Assembly: GCA_947624025.1 (NCBI GenBank)
Contig: CANQIJ010000002.1
Location: 1-42,150 of the forward strand
Source of the DNA: an uncultured Lachnospiraceae bacterium
Lineage (GTDB): Bacteria > Bacillota > Clostridia > Lachnospirales > Lachnospiraceae
Reading direction: 5' to 3'
DNA: 42,150 bases
Of this stretch, positions 16,813 to 25,827 are shown in pieces. The notes under the pieces were generated by a model. The model worked only from the letters and a program-made list of their open reading frames with translations, was not told the origin of the DNA and made no database searches. The translations under genes and the position numbers were made by a program. How positions within the stretch are numbered: position 1 is the stretch's first letter; the number at the start of each line of letters is the position of its first letter.

Positions 16813-19284
16813 TCATCCTTTCTCCGGTTTACACGGCATACAGCCATCGCCGCGCATCTGCCTGCCGCCTGCCGGCGGTACCGTACAGCTTACGTCACTC
16901 CATGTGATCAGCCTGCCGCCCTGTCCGTCCGTGTACAGCATACCGACACGGTACGTGCCCGGCTGCAGATCGGACGTCCTGATCCGGAGCGCAAAGCCCG
17001 CAAGCCCGATGTTCTTCTCTGTCGGAATGACAGTCTCCACATCCCTGCGATGCCACGGCGACGGTACGGCAATATAATCCGCCCTGCCCGGCGCACCCGC
17101 CTCCGCTTCGGTATCCGCGCCCCGGTCCGTTCCGCTGTCCTGCCGCTCATTCCGCAGCAGCACATATTTGTCATAACATGCGTTATCTAATCCCGGTGCG
17201 TAGCACCAGCCCATGATCCACAGAATATCCGGCTCATCGGCATGTATCTTGTTCTGGATCCCGGCACGGTCCACCGTCAGCCGCAGACGGCCCGGGCTTG
17301 CTTTGGCGATCTGCTCTTCCCGCAGGAGATCGGGAACGACCGTATACAAATGGTCCTCGTACGGAAATTTATAATTACACCTGTAATCCGACGCGTTGTC
17401 GATCAGCGCACGGTGATAACAGCTATCCTGTCCTCTCATCCGGGGATGCTTGTCATACAACGCCTCTTTCTCGTCAAGGAGGCGCTCCCACTTGGCTTCG
17501 TCCTGTTCGTCCGCCCCTCTGCTCAGTGATTCGTGATGATACAGCACGGCATCGTTGCGCTGTACGTTATAATAGCCTGCCTCGATCAGCTTAAAGCAAA
17601 ACTCCACATCGTTGTAAGCGACCGCCATCGTTTCGTCAAAGCCGCCGACCTCCTCATATTTCTCGCGGCTGACCATCAGGCAGGCTCCGGTGACTCCGAT
17701 CATATCGTAGACGACACGGTTGCGCCCGTAATAATAATCACGATCGTCCGGAAACGTTACCAGCTTGTGGGACGGCCCGATCTGCATATTGGTAATGCCC
17801 GCATGCTGGATATCCTGCGTACCCGCATACCACAGCTTGGCGCCCACCGCACCCGTTTGCGGCTGCAGGGCCTGGCCCGTCATGCGCCTCAGCCAGCTCT
17901 GTTCGATGATCTCAATGTCATCGTTCAGGAACAGGATCAGATCGCCCGTCGCCTTTGCCGCGCCCATATTGCACATTCTGGAGAAATTAAACGGCATCTG
18001 CTCATAGAGATAAGTAAAACCGAACTGATGCTGCAATTCCTCCATCCGCTGCCGGTTTGATTCGCTGCTCCCGTTGTCCACGACGATCCATTCATAATAT
18101 TGATAATCCGTTTTCTGCCTGAATGACGTAAGACACCGCTCCAATACATCAGGATGATCCCTGGACGGGATCACAACGGAAACGACATGATGGGGCTGAA
18201 TGTGCCCGTCCGCGCTCTGTGCGCGTACGCACCGTTCTCTGCCGGAGATGGAGGTATCGTAGACCACATGATACAGCTCAGGCTCCTGCCCGCTTATCAG
18301 GCTTCCCCTGATACCGCGCCTTGCCAGCGCCGCTTCCCTTACCGCGACACATTCCTTCCCCGCCCCGGTCAAGTAACGTCCACGCTCCATTTCCTCCGTG
18401 AGGCAGCTTTCCGCCATCCGGAACCGCTCCGCCGGATCCTCACACTCTTCCGGCTTAAACCCGGACCTCTCGGAGGGCTCATAGGCGCGGTGATAAAGCA
18501 CCCTGTCAAGATGACATATACTCTGACCGATCGACGTATCACGCACCATGCACCGTTTTGCCGCCGCCTCCTCCAGACGCAGGCACAGATCATAGAAGCG
18601 CACCGCCTGGCTGCCCTGCTCCTTTCCGTCCGCCGCATCGCCGCTCAATACCCCGGATAACAGCCCGGCCCTGACCGCCACCAAATGCCCCCAGTAATTA
18701 AAGGCAAGAAGCGTATCGGGAGAATAGTCCGGTTTCAGCCACGGACACATACGGTAAGCCGGCTTCTCCCAGTAAAAATCTTCATCCGTATACAGGATCA
18801 GGCAGGACGGATTATTGTTAAAACATGTTTTAATCTCATTAAATGTGCTCCCGTCCAGGAAACCCCTGCCATACGTTAAAATGATAATATCCGTATTCGG
18901 AATTTTGACAGCATCCCATCCCGTAACGCTTGTTATTTTATCATCACAGCTGTTATTTTCCTGCTTGATCCATTCCAGATACGGATGCGTCTGGCGGTCG
19001 AGCTCTTCTCTGTAGCGCGCAAGGGCAGCATCCCGCCCGGCGTCCGTGACCGTGTTCCCCATCCGGTCCGGCCTGTTCTTCAGTCTGCGGTACAGCTTCC
19101 GAAACGGCGCCGACGCCTTCCAGAAGGGACTGGAAGCAATATGCGCCAGATGATCCTCCAGATCGGCCTGGCGCCTCTGCGCATCGGCTATCCTGCCCGC
19201 CAGCACGATATTTTTTTTGCGTTCGCTCTCATATGCCGCCGCATAGTAAGCGGCCCAGTCATATTGTCCCGTATGCCCTCTCAT
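16813..19284 (-). CDS. Large GT2 glycosyltransferase with degenerate first module and C-terminal extra domain
   Basis: The 823-residue protein starts with a stem much like that of its 666-residue neighbour (YYAAAYESERKKNIVLAGRI, SPFWKASAPFRKLY). Residues about 110-330 resemble a GT2 domain that has lost its usual start; YTDEDFYWE is still present. A complete GT2 domain follows at about 360-610 (SVVIPSRDH, IVVDNGSSE, FLNDDIEI, VAYNDVEFCFKL). The last 160 residues form another domain of unknown type (LRLTVDRAGI, WIMGWCYAPG, GLAGFALRIR), probably beta-rich. It sits 3 bases after the methyltransferase-kinase gene, which points to tight coupling. Confidence 0.86.
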   Translation of the reverse strand: MRGHTGQYDWAAYYAAAYESERKKNIVLAGRIADAQRRQADLEDHLAHIASSPFWKASAPFRKLYRRLKNRPDRMGNTVTDAGRDAALARYREELDRQTHPYLEWIKQENNSCDDKITSVTGWDAVKIPNTDIIILTYGRGFLDGSTFNEIKTCFNNNPSCLILYTDEDFYWEKPAYRMCPWLKPDYSPDTLLAFNYWGHLVAVRAGLLSGVLSGDAADGKEQGSQAVRFYDLCLRLEEAAAKRCMVRDTSIGQSICHLDRVLYHRAYEPSERSGFKPEECEDPAERFRMAESCLTEEMERGRYLTGAGKECVAVREAALARRGIRGSLISGQEPELYHVVYDTSISGRERCVRAQSADGHIQPHHVVSVVIPSRDHPDVLERCLTSFRQKTDYQYYEWIVVDNGSSESNRQRMEELQHQFGFTYLYEQMPFNFSRMCNMGAAKATGDLILFLNDDIEIIEQSWLRRMTGQALQPQTGAVGAKLWYAGTQDIQHAGITNMQIGPSHKLVTFPDDRDYYYGRNRVVYDMIGVTGACLMVSREKYEEVGGFDETMAVAYNDVEFCFKLIEAGYYNVQRNDAVLYHHESLSRGADEQDEAKWERLLDEKEALYDKHPRMRGQDSCYHRALIDNASDYRCNYKFPYEDHLYTVVPDLLREEQIAKASPGRLRLTVDRAGIQNKIHADEPDILWIMGWCYAPGLDNACYDKYVLLRNERQDSGTDRGADTEAEAGAPGRADYIAVPSPWHRRDVETVIPTEKNIGLAGFALRIRTSDLQPGTYRVGMLYTDGQGGRLITWSDVSCTVPPAGGRQMRGDGCMPCKPEKG

Positions 19285-19287
19285 CCG

Positions 19288-21366
19288 CTATAACAGCCCT
19301 CTTTTCCGTATATGCTTCACCGTTTCCTCCGGCAGTCTCGTCACTTCCATGCTCACCTGCAGCAGATTGCTTTCCTCATTCGGCATCCCCGCAAGGGACA
19401 GGGTAATGTTCGGATCCCGCGTAGGGAACGCATAAGTATTGTCTCCGACCTTAAAACCGTTTACCGTCACCCGTTTTTCCTTTAACGGCACGGGCGTCCC
19501 GTTCCATCTGATCTCACTAAGCCAGATGAGGCAGAAATCGCTGCAGGGGTCGATCCGAAGGGCGCTTCGCCCGCCCGGCACCGGAATCTCCAGCTGCGTC
19601 ATGCCGTCCTCCGAAATGCGGATCTGTTCCTGTGACGCTTCATCCGGGAAAAAGGACTGTTCTTCGCAAAATCCCCCTCCGGTGTCTTCATAGATCTGAA
19701 CACGGTCTTTATGCCCCGACGCCTCCTGTCCCTTGCAGAACGCTTCCACGGTATAGACAGGATAACCTATGTTATCTCTTATCTCCGCCAGTGACATTCT
19801 CTTACCCGTCACGTATTTTTGGAACCTCATTTCCTGTTTTCGGTACTGCTCGGCCTCCGACTGGTCGACAGTAAGTTTTTCAAAAATATAATCCAGATTT
19901 AATGCATTCCTTTTTTCGTCCTCCAGCAGATAACAGTACACCGCGCGAAAAGCGATCTGCTTCGTCTCGACAGACTGTGGAAAGCTCCATTCGCAGTCGA
20001 TAACATTCCATGTGTTATCTACGTTATCCGGCACAATAATATTCGCAAAAATCAGATCATAGTCCGTGATCCCGGCGTCCTCCCCGACAGAGATCCGTTT
20101 CAGGTATTCGTCGAACAGGCGCAGGAAGCCATCCGTATCATTATGGGAAAGCCGTTCGTCCATAAGCTCTTCCAGCGTCCGGCCATCGACGAACTCCAGG
20201 CAAAGACAGGGCGGCTCCCCCTCCTCCAGCCTGCATCGGTTGACAGCCAGCCCGCTGCCTGCGTAGCGCTGTGACAGCCGCTTATAGGCATCGGCCGTCT
20301 TGCGGATATGTTCCCACGCCTCTTTACATAACGGGTGTTTTTCAATTATTTTTCCGCTTCCGGTATCCTTTAGCACCGTTTTGATACAAAACTGAGGCGC
20401 CCGGTCATTGGAATACTTTACATATTTTTCTGTCAGCGCCGGACCCAGCACCATCATATAGGAATTGGAGAACAGCGGAAACATGCCCTCCTGTATGATC
20501 GAATCAAATACTTTCTTCTCATCAAACAGCTGCAGCCTTTCTCGGTCGAAATTGCGCAGATTGGACGAAAGCTCTCCCCTATTCGGCAGCCTTTCATCGG
20601 AATACAGGCATGTCATGAATTTATAATCGGGGTAAGGGTAATACATCTGTGCCTGCCGGTATCCGCAGCTTCCGGCGATCCGGCGCAGTCTGTCGGCAGT
20701 GAAGGTCCGCACCGCGGCGCCGTCGGGATAATCCTCCAGGCTGCTGAAATAGGTCCCAAGATGGTCTTCCTTGCATCCCGCCCAGTATTTCAGTCCGAAT
20801 CTGTTCTCTATGGCGATGGCGATATGTCCGTCAGGCCTCACATGCTTCTTAATGATATTCAGGAAATCTTCATAGGGCGCCGGCGAATCGATATAGGACT
20901 GCGCGTACTCAAAAACGCCGATCAGACATATGAGATCGTAATCACATTCCAGATCCGGCTCCACATCCTGAAAATTCCCTACATGGATCGTCACATTATC
21001 CGCATCCATGTGACGGTAGGCATTGATCCTGCTTCTCTTGCGCGACAGATCGATACAGGTCACCCGGCCCGCCTTGCGCGTGAGCGCCCCCGTGATCGCG
21101 CCGCAGCCCGAGCCTACCTCCAGGACCTTCATGTCCTTTGTGATCGGGAGCCACTCAACGATATTCTCCCTCTGCGGCGACAGATGATACAGGATCGGCC
21201 AGCTCGCCCGCTCTTCGATGATGCGCTGATATTCCACCTGCGCATAATTGCGGGCAATGTCCAGCAGCTCATCCTCCACATCTCCGTCGCAGTAATAGTC
21301 TTCCCCCGGATAATGCGTCAGATCCAGTTTGATCCTTCCGATTTCCTCAATGATTCTTTCTGACAT
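19288..21366 (-). CDS. Fused SAM methyltransferase and kinase-like protein (possible chain terminator)
   Basis: The start at 21366 (GAGG 9 bases upstream) gives 692 residues. Residues about 50-230 are a class I methyltransferase with the SAM loop VLEVGSGCGA. Residues about 310-480 look like a protein-kinase/APH-fold domain: a possible ATP lysine in CIKTVLKD near 325, a catalytic-loop pattern TDYDLIFANI near 435, and a metal motif VIDCEW near 456. The last 170 residues are of unknown fold. This order matches WbdD of E. coli O9a, which phosphorylates and methylates the end of the O-chain to stop growth. The neighbouring Wzt carries a C-terminal domain of the kind that reads such caps. The function is inferred; the two domains are well supported. 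Confidence 0.8.
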   Translation of the reverse strand: MSERIIEEIGRIKLDLTHYPGEDYYCDGDVEDELLDIARNYAQVEYQRIIEERASWPILYHLSPQRENIVEWLPITKDMKVLEVGSGCGAITGALTRKAGRVTCIDLSRKRSRINAYRHMDADNVTIHVGNFQDVEPDLECDYDLICLIGVFEYAQSYIDSPAPYEDFLNIIKKHVRPDGHIAIAIENRFGLKYWAGCKEDHLGTYFSSLEDYPDGAAVRTFTADRLRRIAGSCGYRQAQMYYPYPDYKFMTCLYSDERLPNRGELSSNLRNFDRERLQLFDEKKVFDSIIQEGMFPLFSNSYMMVLGPALTEKYVKYSNDRAPQFCIKTVLKDTGSGKIIEKHPLCKEAWEHIRKTADAYKRLSQRYAGSGLAVNRCRLEEGEPPCLCLEFVDGRTLEELMDERLSHNDTDGFLRLFDEYLKRISVGEDAGITDYDLIFANIIVPDNVDNTWNVIDCEWSFPQSVETKQIAFRAVYCYLLEDEKRNALNLDYIFEKLTVDQSEAEQYRKQEMRFQKYVTGKRMSLAEIRDNIGYPVYTVEAFCKGQEASGHKDRVQIYEDTGGGFCEEQSFFPDEASQEQIRISEDGMTQLEIPVPGGRSALRIDPCSDFCLIWLSEIRWNGTPVPLKEKRVTVNGFKVGDNTYAFPTRDPNITLSLAGMPNEESNLLQVSMEVTRLPEETVKHIRKRGLL

Positions 21367-21419
21367 ATGTGTCATCCTCACGTTCTGCCGCCGGTCCGCG
21401 CGCCCCGGAGCGTCTGCCG

Positions 21420-22718
21420 TCAGCGCACCTCTACTCTGGAATCCATATCGTAGAAGCCGACCGTATCCTTATCTGAGATCACCGTCAGCTCCAGCACATC
21501 ATACAGCCTGTGATACACGGTAAAATCGTTGTTTTCATAACCGGTGACGCCCAGGGACAACAGATATTCGCCTCCCTGAAGGTTCATTTTCTGTGTAAAA
21601 GTGATCTCCCGCTCTTCCCCGGTCCTGACAGGCTCCAAAAAAGCCTTCTCAAGCATCGTGTTCGTTCCGGTGATCTCCGTTCCCCGCACGTTTTTGATCG
21701 TAAAAGCAAAGATCGGCGCCGTCAGATCTTCCGTCATGCGCACCTTCATATGGATCGCAAAGGTGCTTCCCTTGAGGATCGCCGACGTCCTGATGCCCTT
21801 TTCATCCGTAATATAGTATTCCGTGATCACGGCTTTCTTAGACCCGTATTCCAGCAGCTCAGGATTCTCTGCTCTCTGCCGTTCCTTCGCTGCAGCGTCC
21901 GGTGTATGCCCGGTCGATGCGGCGGCGGAGCGCACGTCCTCGTCGTCCAGCAGACTGTCAGACCCGGATTCCGGCAGCGTATACTGACCCACCAGCACCT
22001 GCTTATAGATATCGATCATCTGCTTGGGCGCACCCTCGCCCAGCTTGACGCCCTGATTGAGCAGCACGACCCTGTCGCAGTATTTGCTGATGCTGCTCAG
22101 ATCATGGCTGACAAACACGATCGTTTTTCCCATCGATTTAAATTCTTCAAATTTGTGATAACATTTCGCCTGAAAAAAGACGTCTCCCACGGAGAGCGCC
22201 TCGTCCACGATGAGGATCTCCGGCTCGATATTGATGGCTACCGCAAAGGCAAGCCGCACGAACATACCGCTCGAATAGGTCTTGACCGGCTGATATACAT
22301 ACTCTCCGATATCGGCAAACTCCAGTATCGCATCCAGCTTCTCATCGATCTCTTTCTCGCTGAAGCCTATCATCGTGCCGTTGAGATAGATATTCTCTAT
22401 GCCGTTGTATTCCATGTTGAATCCCGCGCCGAGCTCCAGCAGAGCCGAAATACGGCCGTTGACGGTCACATCTCCGGCGGTCGGGTTCAGTACGCCGGTA
22501 ATGATCTTGAGGATGGTAGACTTGCCGGAGCCGTTCGTGCCGATGATCCCCACACATTCTCCCTGGTAAACGGTAAGATCCACGCCTTTCAGGGCATGAT
22601 GCTCCGTATGATGTCTGCCCCGGCCAAACCCTAAAGCCTCTTTGATCCGGTCCGAGGGCTTGTCGTACAGCTTATACACTTTTTCCAGATTCGTAACCTG
22701 AATCGCAATGTTTTCCAT
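21420..22718 (-). CDS. wzt: Polysaccharide ABC exporter ATPase with C-terminal substrate-binding domain (Wzt type)
   Basis: The 432-residue protein has an ABC ATPase at residues 1-250, with Walker A IGTNGSGKST, signature YSSGMFVRLAFA and Walker B ILIVDEALS. After a linker, residues about 285-432 form a Wzt-C-like beta domain (AVITEYYITDEKG, FAFTIKNVRG, GGEYLLSLGV). In E. coli O8/O9a that domain binds the capped end of the O-chain. The protein should power export of the lipid-linked glycan through the permease encoded just upstream (27-base gap). AGGA precedes the ATG. Confidence 0.93.
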   Translation of the reverse strand: MENIAIQVTNLEKVYKLYDKPSDRIKEALGFGRGRHHTEHHALKGVDLTVYQGECVGIIGTNGSGKSTILKIITGVLNPTAGDVTVNGRISALLELGAGFNMEYNGIENIYLNGTMIGFSEKEIDEKLDAILEFADIGEYVYQPVKTYSSGMFVRLAFAVAINIEPEILIVDEALSVGDVFFQAKCYHKFEEFKSMGKTIVFVSHDLSSISKYCDRVVLLNQGVKLGEGAPKQMIDIYKQVLVGQYTLPESGSDSLLDDEDVRSAAASTGHTPDAAAKERQRAENPELLEYGSKKAVITEYYITDEKGIRTSAILKGSTFAIHMKVRMTEDLTAPIFAFTIKNVRGTEITGTNTMLEKAFLEPVRTGEEREITFTQKMNLQGGEYLLSLGVTGYENNDFTVYHRLYDVLELTVISDKDTVGFYDMDSRVEVR

Positions 22719-22745
22719 AATGATATCCTATCCGCCCGGCAATGC

Positions 22746-23777
22746 TCACAGCACATCCGCAAAATGTACCCTCAATTTTCTGAAGATCAGTGTGCCGATA
22801 CAGAAAAGACTGATCGTAAAGATCCAGAAGTATGTGGAGGAATAGAAATGCTCCCAGAACCACACCTTTTCATATATCGCACTTCTGTAGCCGTTGACGA
22901 TATACACAAGCGGATTTAATTTAAAAAGAGTTTTCATGTTATCCGTCTTAAGCATGGAAATGTCCCAGAGGATCGGCGTCGCCCACATACCGATCTGCAG
23001 GGCGATATTGATGATCTGCTGCAGATCCCTGATAAACACCACAAGGGCGCAGGTGAGATAACTCATCCCCAGCACCAGCAGAAACATGCACAGGCTATAA
23101 TATAACATCTGTAATGTATAGATGCTCGGATAATACCCGTAGCCGGCGGATACTAAGAGCAGGATCACTACAAAGAAAGCGTGGATGAACGTGGCCGCGA
23201 TCACCTTGATGATCGGCAGGATACTGATATTGAACACTACTTTTTTGACAAGATAATTATATTCGATCAGCGCCATCGTACCCTGTGTGATCGCCTCCGA
23301 AAAATAAAACCACGGCACAAGCCCCGCCGTCAGATACAGCACATAGGGCACATTCAGCCCGCTTGCCACGAGCTGGCTCCTGGTATCAAACACCTTGTCA
23401 AAAACGATCCAGTACATGACCACGGTGACGACCGGCTGCGCCATCGCCCACACGATACCGAGATAGGAGCCGGCGTAACGTTTCTTGAAATCATTCTTTG
23501 CCAGCTTCCAGATCAGTTTCCTGCTCTGAAAAAGCTCCGCGGGTATCACCATGATCCGTTCATAGTATATGGCGTAAACAGCGCAGGTAAAAACGATCAG
23601 TACGCAGCCGCTGATCTTTTTCATCTGCTCTGTCACCGGATCGGCAAGAGGATTGTGATGATTGATGATGACCAGAGCCAGAATCAGACCAAGCCCCCAG
23701 AATATCGCTATTCCTGCGGGCTTACCGGGATATTTGACGCTATGACCGAAACGATTCTTATTTCCTGCTTTCTTCAC
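22746..23777 (-). CDS. wzm: Polysaccharide ABC exporter permease (Wzm/TagG type)
   Basis: The 343-residue protein starts at GTG behind GAGG. From about residue 85 it is an ABC-2 type permease, with the amphipathic entry LIWKLAKNDFKKRYAGSYLG, VWAMAQPVVTVVMYWIVF and about six membrane segments. The first 80 residues add two further hydrophobic segments (FWGLGLILALVII, VLIVFTCAVYAIYY), so it is longer than the roughly 260 residues usual for the family. It forms the membrane channel for the Wzt ATPase downstream. Confidence 0.93.
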   Translation of the reverse strand: MKKAGNKNRFGHSVKYPGKPAGIAIFWGLGLILALVIINHHNPLADPVTEQMKKISGCVLIVFTCAVYAIYYERIMVIPAELFQSRKLIWKLAKNDFKKRYAGSYLGIVWAMAQPVVTVVMYWIVFDKVFDTRSQLVASGLNVPYVLYLTAGLVPWFYFSEAITQGTMALIEYNYLVKKVVFNISILPIIKVIAATFIHAFFVVILLLVSAGYGYYPSIYTLQMLYYSLCMFLLVLGMSYLTCALVVFIRDLQQIINIALQIGMWATPILWDISMLKTDNMKTLFKLNPLVYIVNGYRSAIYEKVWFWEHFYSSTYFWIFTISLFCIGTLIFRKLRVHFADVL

Positions 23778-23815
23778 ACTGACATATCCTCTGTTACAAC
23801 CGCTGACCGCCGCAG

Positions 23816-24379
23816 TTACCTGCGGCAGGTTTTCGTAAATTCCGCAAAGCTTCCGTGCCCTTTGTCCTTATCGGACAGGATCGGCTCTGTGCCTTCGGGA
23901 ACAGGCCATTTCACGCCGATGTCAGGATCGTTCCACATAATACCGCCCTCATCGTTCGGATGATAGAAATCGGTACATTTATAAGCGAATTCGGCATAAT
24001 CGGACACTACATAGAAGCCGTGCGCGAAATCCTTCGGAATAAAAAACTGTTTCTTGTTCTCCTCCGACAAAAGCACCCCGTGCCACTTGCCGTATGTGGG
24101 CGAGCCCGGCCGCAGATCCACCGCGACATCATAGACCTCACCGCGCAGAACACGCACCAGCTTGTCCTGCGGATAACGGATCTGAAAATGCAGCCCTCTG
24201 AGCACACCGCCCCTGGATGCGGACTGATTGTCCTGCACAAAGATCTGGTCGATTCCCGCCGCCTTGTAATCATTATAGTTATAAGACTCCATAAAATAAC
24301 CCCGGGCGTCTTCAAATACCGCAGGCGTGATCACCTTAAGCCCTGCTATCTCACATGTTTCCACTGTTATTTTTCCCAT
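23816..24379 (-). CDS. rfbC: dTDP-4-dehydrorhamnose 3,5-epimerase
   Basis: The start at 24379 (AGGG upstream) gives 187 residues, the normal RmlC size; the ORF-track start adds 28 unlikely residues. The cupin core is clear: FEDARGYFMESYN, VQDNQSASRGGVLRGLHFQ with the active-site His, VAVDLRPGSPTYGKW, and FAHGFYVVSDYAEFAYKC. It makes the third step of dTDP-L-rhamnose synthesis, turning dTDP-4-keto-6-deoxyglucose into dTDP-4-keto-rhamnose. It lies between a GH25 gene and wzm in the long operon. Also called rmlC. Confidence 0.96.
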   Translation of the reverse strand: MGKITVETCEIAGLKVITPAVFEDARGYFMESYNYNDYKAAGIDQIFVQDNQSASRGGVLRGLHFQIRYPQDKLVRVLRGEVYDVAVDLRPGSPTYGKWHGVLLSEENKKQFFIPKDFAHGFYVVSDYAEFAYKCTDFYHPNDEGGIMWNDPDIGVKWPVPEGTEPILSDKDKGHGSFAEFTKTCRR

Positions 24380-24474
24380 GATCCCTGTATCCCTATATCC
24401 TTTCCTTCCTAAAACAGATTCATACTGCTCTTGAGCCCGAATCGCCCGCGTAAGCCCGCGCATTCGTTTTGCGT

Positions 24475-25827
24475 CTACTCTTCCCCGCCGGTCGTGGGAA
24501 CGTTGCCGCTGTCGCCGTCAATCACTCCCGAATATGCCGCCGCGCCCCTGGCATGGTTGATGGATGTATCGATATTCATGTAACAAAGATCCAGATCAAC
24601 CCTGGTCTCTATACCGTCCACAGTACCCTTGGACGTATACTGCCACATATCGTAATATCCGTCATAGGTGGGCGCATCGGCGTATTCCGCCAGCCACACT
24701 CTATATTGTGACAGTTGTGTCATATCTAATCTTCCGTTCAGCCAGTTTTTAGAAGCATAGATACACGCCTCATATCCCGATGCGGTGACCGTCTCCAGAA
24801 ACGCTTTGTGGCACTTCATCCGCTCCTCTGCGTCCAGCCGGTCCGCGCGTCCGTTTCCTCCCGCGCTCTCACTGTCCAGGACCACCGGATAGTCCACATC
24901 ATAATCCTCGATCAGACGGATCACCATGCTGGCTTCCTCGATGGCCTCCACCTCGGTTACCGCCTGTGTAAAGAAGTATACGCCCACAGGGATGCCCGCC
25001 TCGATCGCACCCCTGATATTGGTCTCATACATGGGGTCTAAAACCAGCGCACCGCTGGAAGCGCCCCGGTATCCGCAGCGGATGATGGCAAATTCCACTC
25101 CCGCATCTTTTACCTTCTCCCAGTCTATCGTCTCATTCCACCGGGATACGTCGATCCCCAGCCGTCCGCTGCCGGAATCAAGCTCCAGCTCCGTATTTTC
25201 GCTTCCGTCGGCCGTCTCCTCCGCACTGTGGACAAATTTATCCTCCTTCTCCACATCGACGTCATTCTCCGTCAGGATCATATACTCGATATCATCCAGG
25301 ACGCGATACTCCACTGACTGCTTTACCTGTATCGTCGTGATCGTGTTCGGCACGATGTACCCCTGCGCCTCCTCCAGGGAAACGCTGTATTCTCCCGCGC
25401 GCAGACCGTCAAGATAGATCACGCCGTCCTCGTCCGAGTCGGTGTATTCGCCCAGCTCCTGTATTCTGACCGTAAAAGGTACGCCCGACACCAGTCTCCC
25501 CGCGCTGTCCACTACCATGATGCGCAGATCTTTTGCGACGGAGCTCATAACGAGCGAGACTCGTCTGCCGGAATAGCTCTCAATACTCTTAAACTTAACC
25601 TCGGGATCAAAAAAAGTTTCATCCGCCAAAAAGCCCGACAGATCGTTTCCCAGCTGCGTTTCCTCCCCGGTCTCCTGTACGGATGCCGTTTGTTCCGCCT
25701 CCGCCTCCGGAGACAGCCCCAGCTTATGCCTGATGACGTCAGGGTTCATGGCTGCGATCGCGCCGATCAGAACCACAAACATAGCCGTCATTGCGATCAG
25801 CATTCTTCGCATTCTCTTAGAGTCCAT
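24475..25827 (-). CDS. Membrane-anchored GH25 muramidase within the rml operon
   Basis: ATG at 25827 behind GAGG is preferred to the TTG at 25839 and gives 450 residues. A membrane segment at about 8-27 ([19 protein letters not shown]) anchors the protein facing outward. A Cna-B-like beta domain follows at about 93-170 ([25 protein letters not shown]). The GH25 lysozyme domain runs from about 222, with GIDVSRWN and the acidic pair in VVLDSES near 314. It should cut the glycan strands of peptidoglycan. The gene overlaps the end of rmlA by 11 bases, so the two are translationally linked. It is paralogous to the 909-residue GH25 protein encoded upstream. Confidence 0.92.
   Translation of the reverse strand: MDSKRMRRMLIAMTAMFVVLIGAIAAMNPDVIRHKLGLSPEAEAEQTASVQETGEETQLGNDLSGFLADETFFDPEVKFKSIESYSGRRVSLVMSSVAKDLRIMVVDSAGRLVSGVPFTVRIQELGEYTDSDEDGVIYLDGLRAGEYSVSLEEAQGYIVPNTITTIQVKQSVEYRVLDDIEYMILTENDVDVEKEDKFVHSAEETADGSENTELELDSGSGRLGIDVSRWNETIDWEKVKDAGVEFAIIRCGYRGASSGALVLDPMYETNIRGAIEAGIPVGVYFFTQAVTEVEAIEEASMVIRLIEDYDVDYPVVLDSESAGGNGRADRLDAEERMKCHKAFLETVTASGYEACIYASKNWLNGRLDMTQLSQYRVWLAEYADAPTYDGYYDMWQYTSKGTVDGIETRVDLDLCYMNIDTSINHARGAAAYSGVIDGDSGNVPTTGGEE

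Noticed and set aside
21510-22634. 374-residue plus-strand ORF opposite wzt
   Set aside because: It is antisense to a complete ABC ATPase and has no recognisable motif or ribosome binding site.
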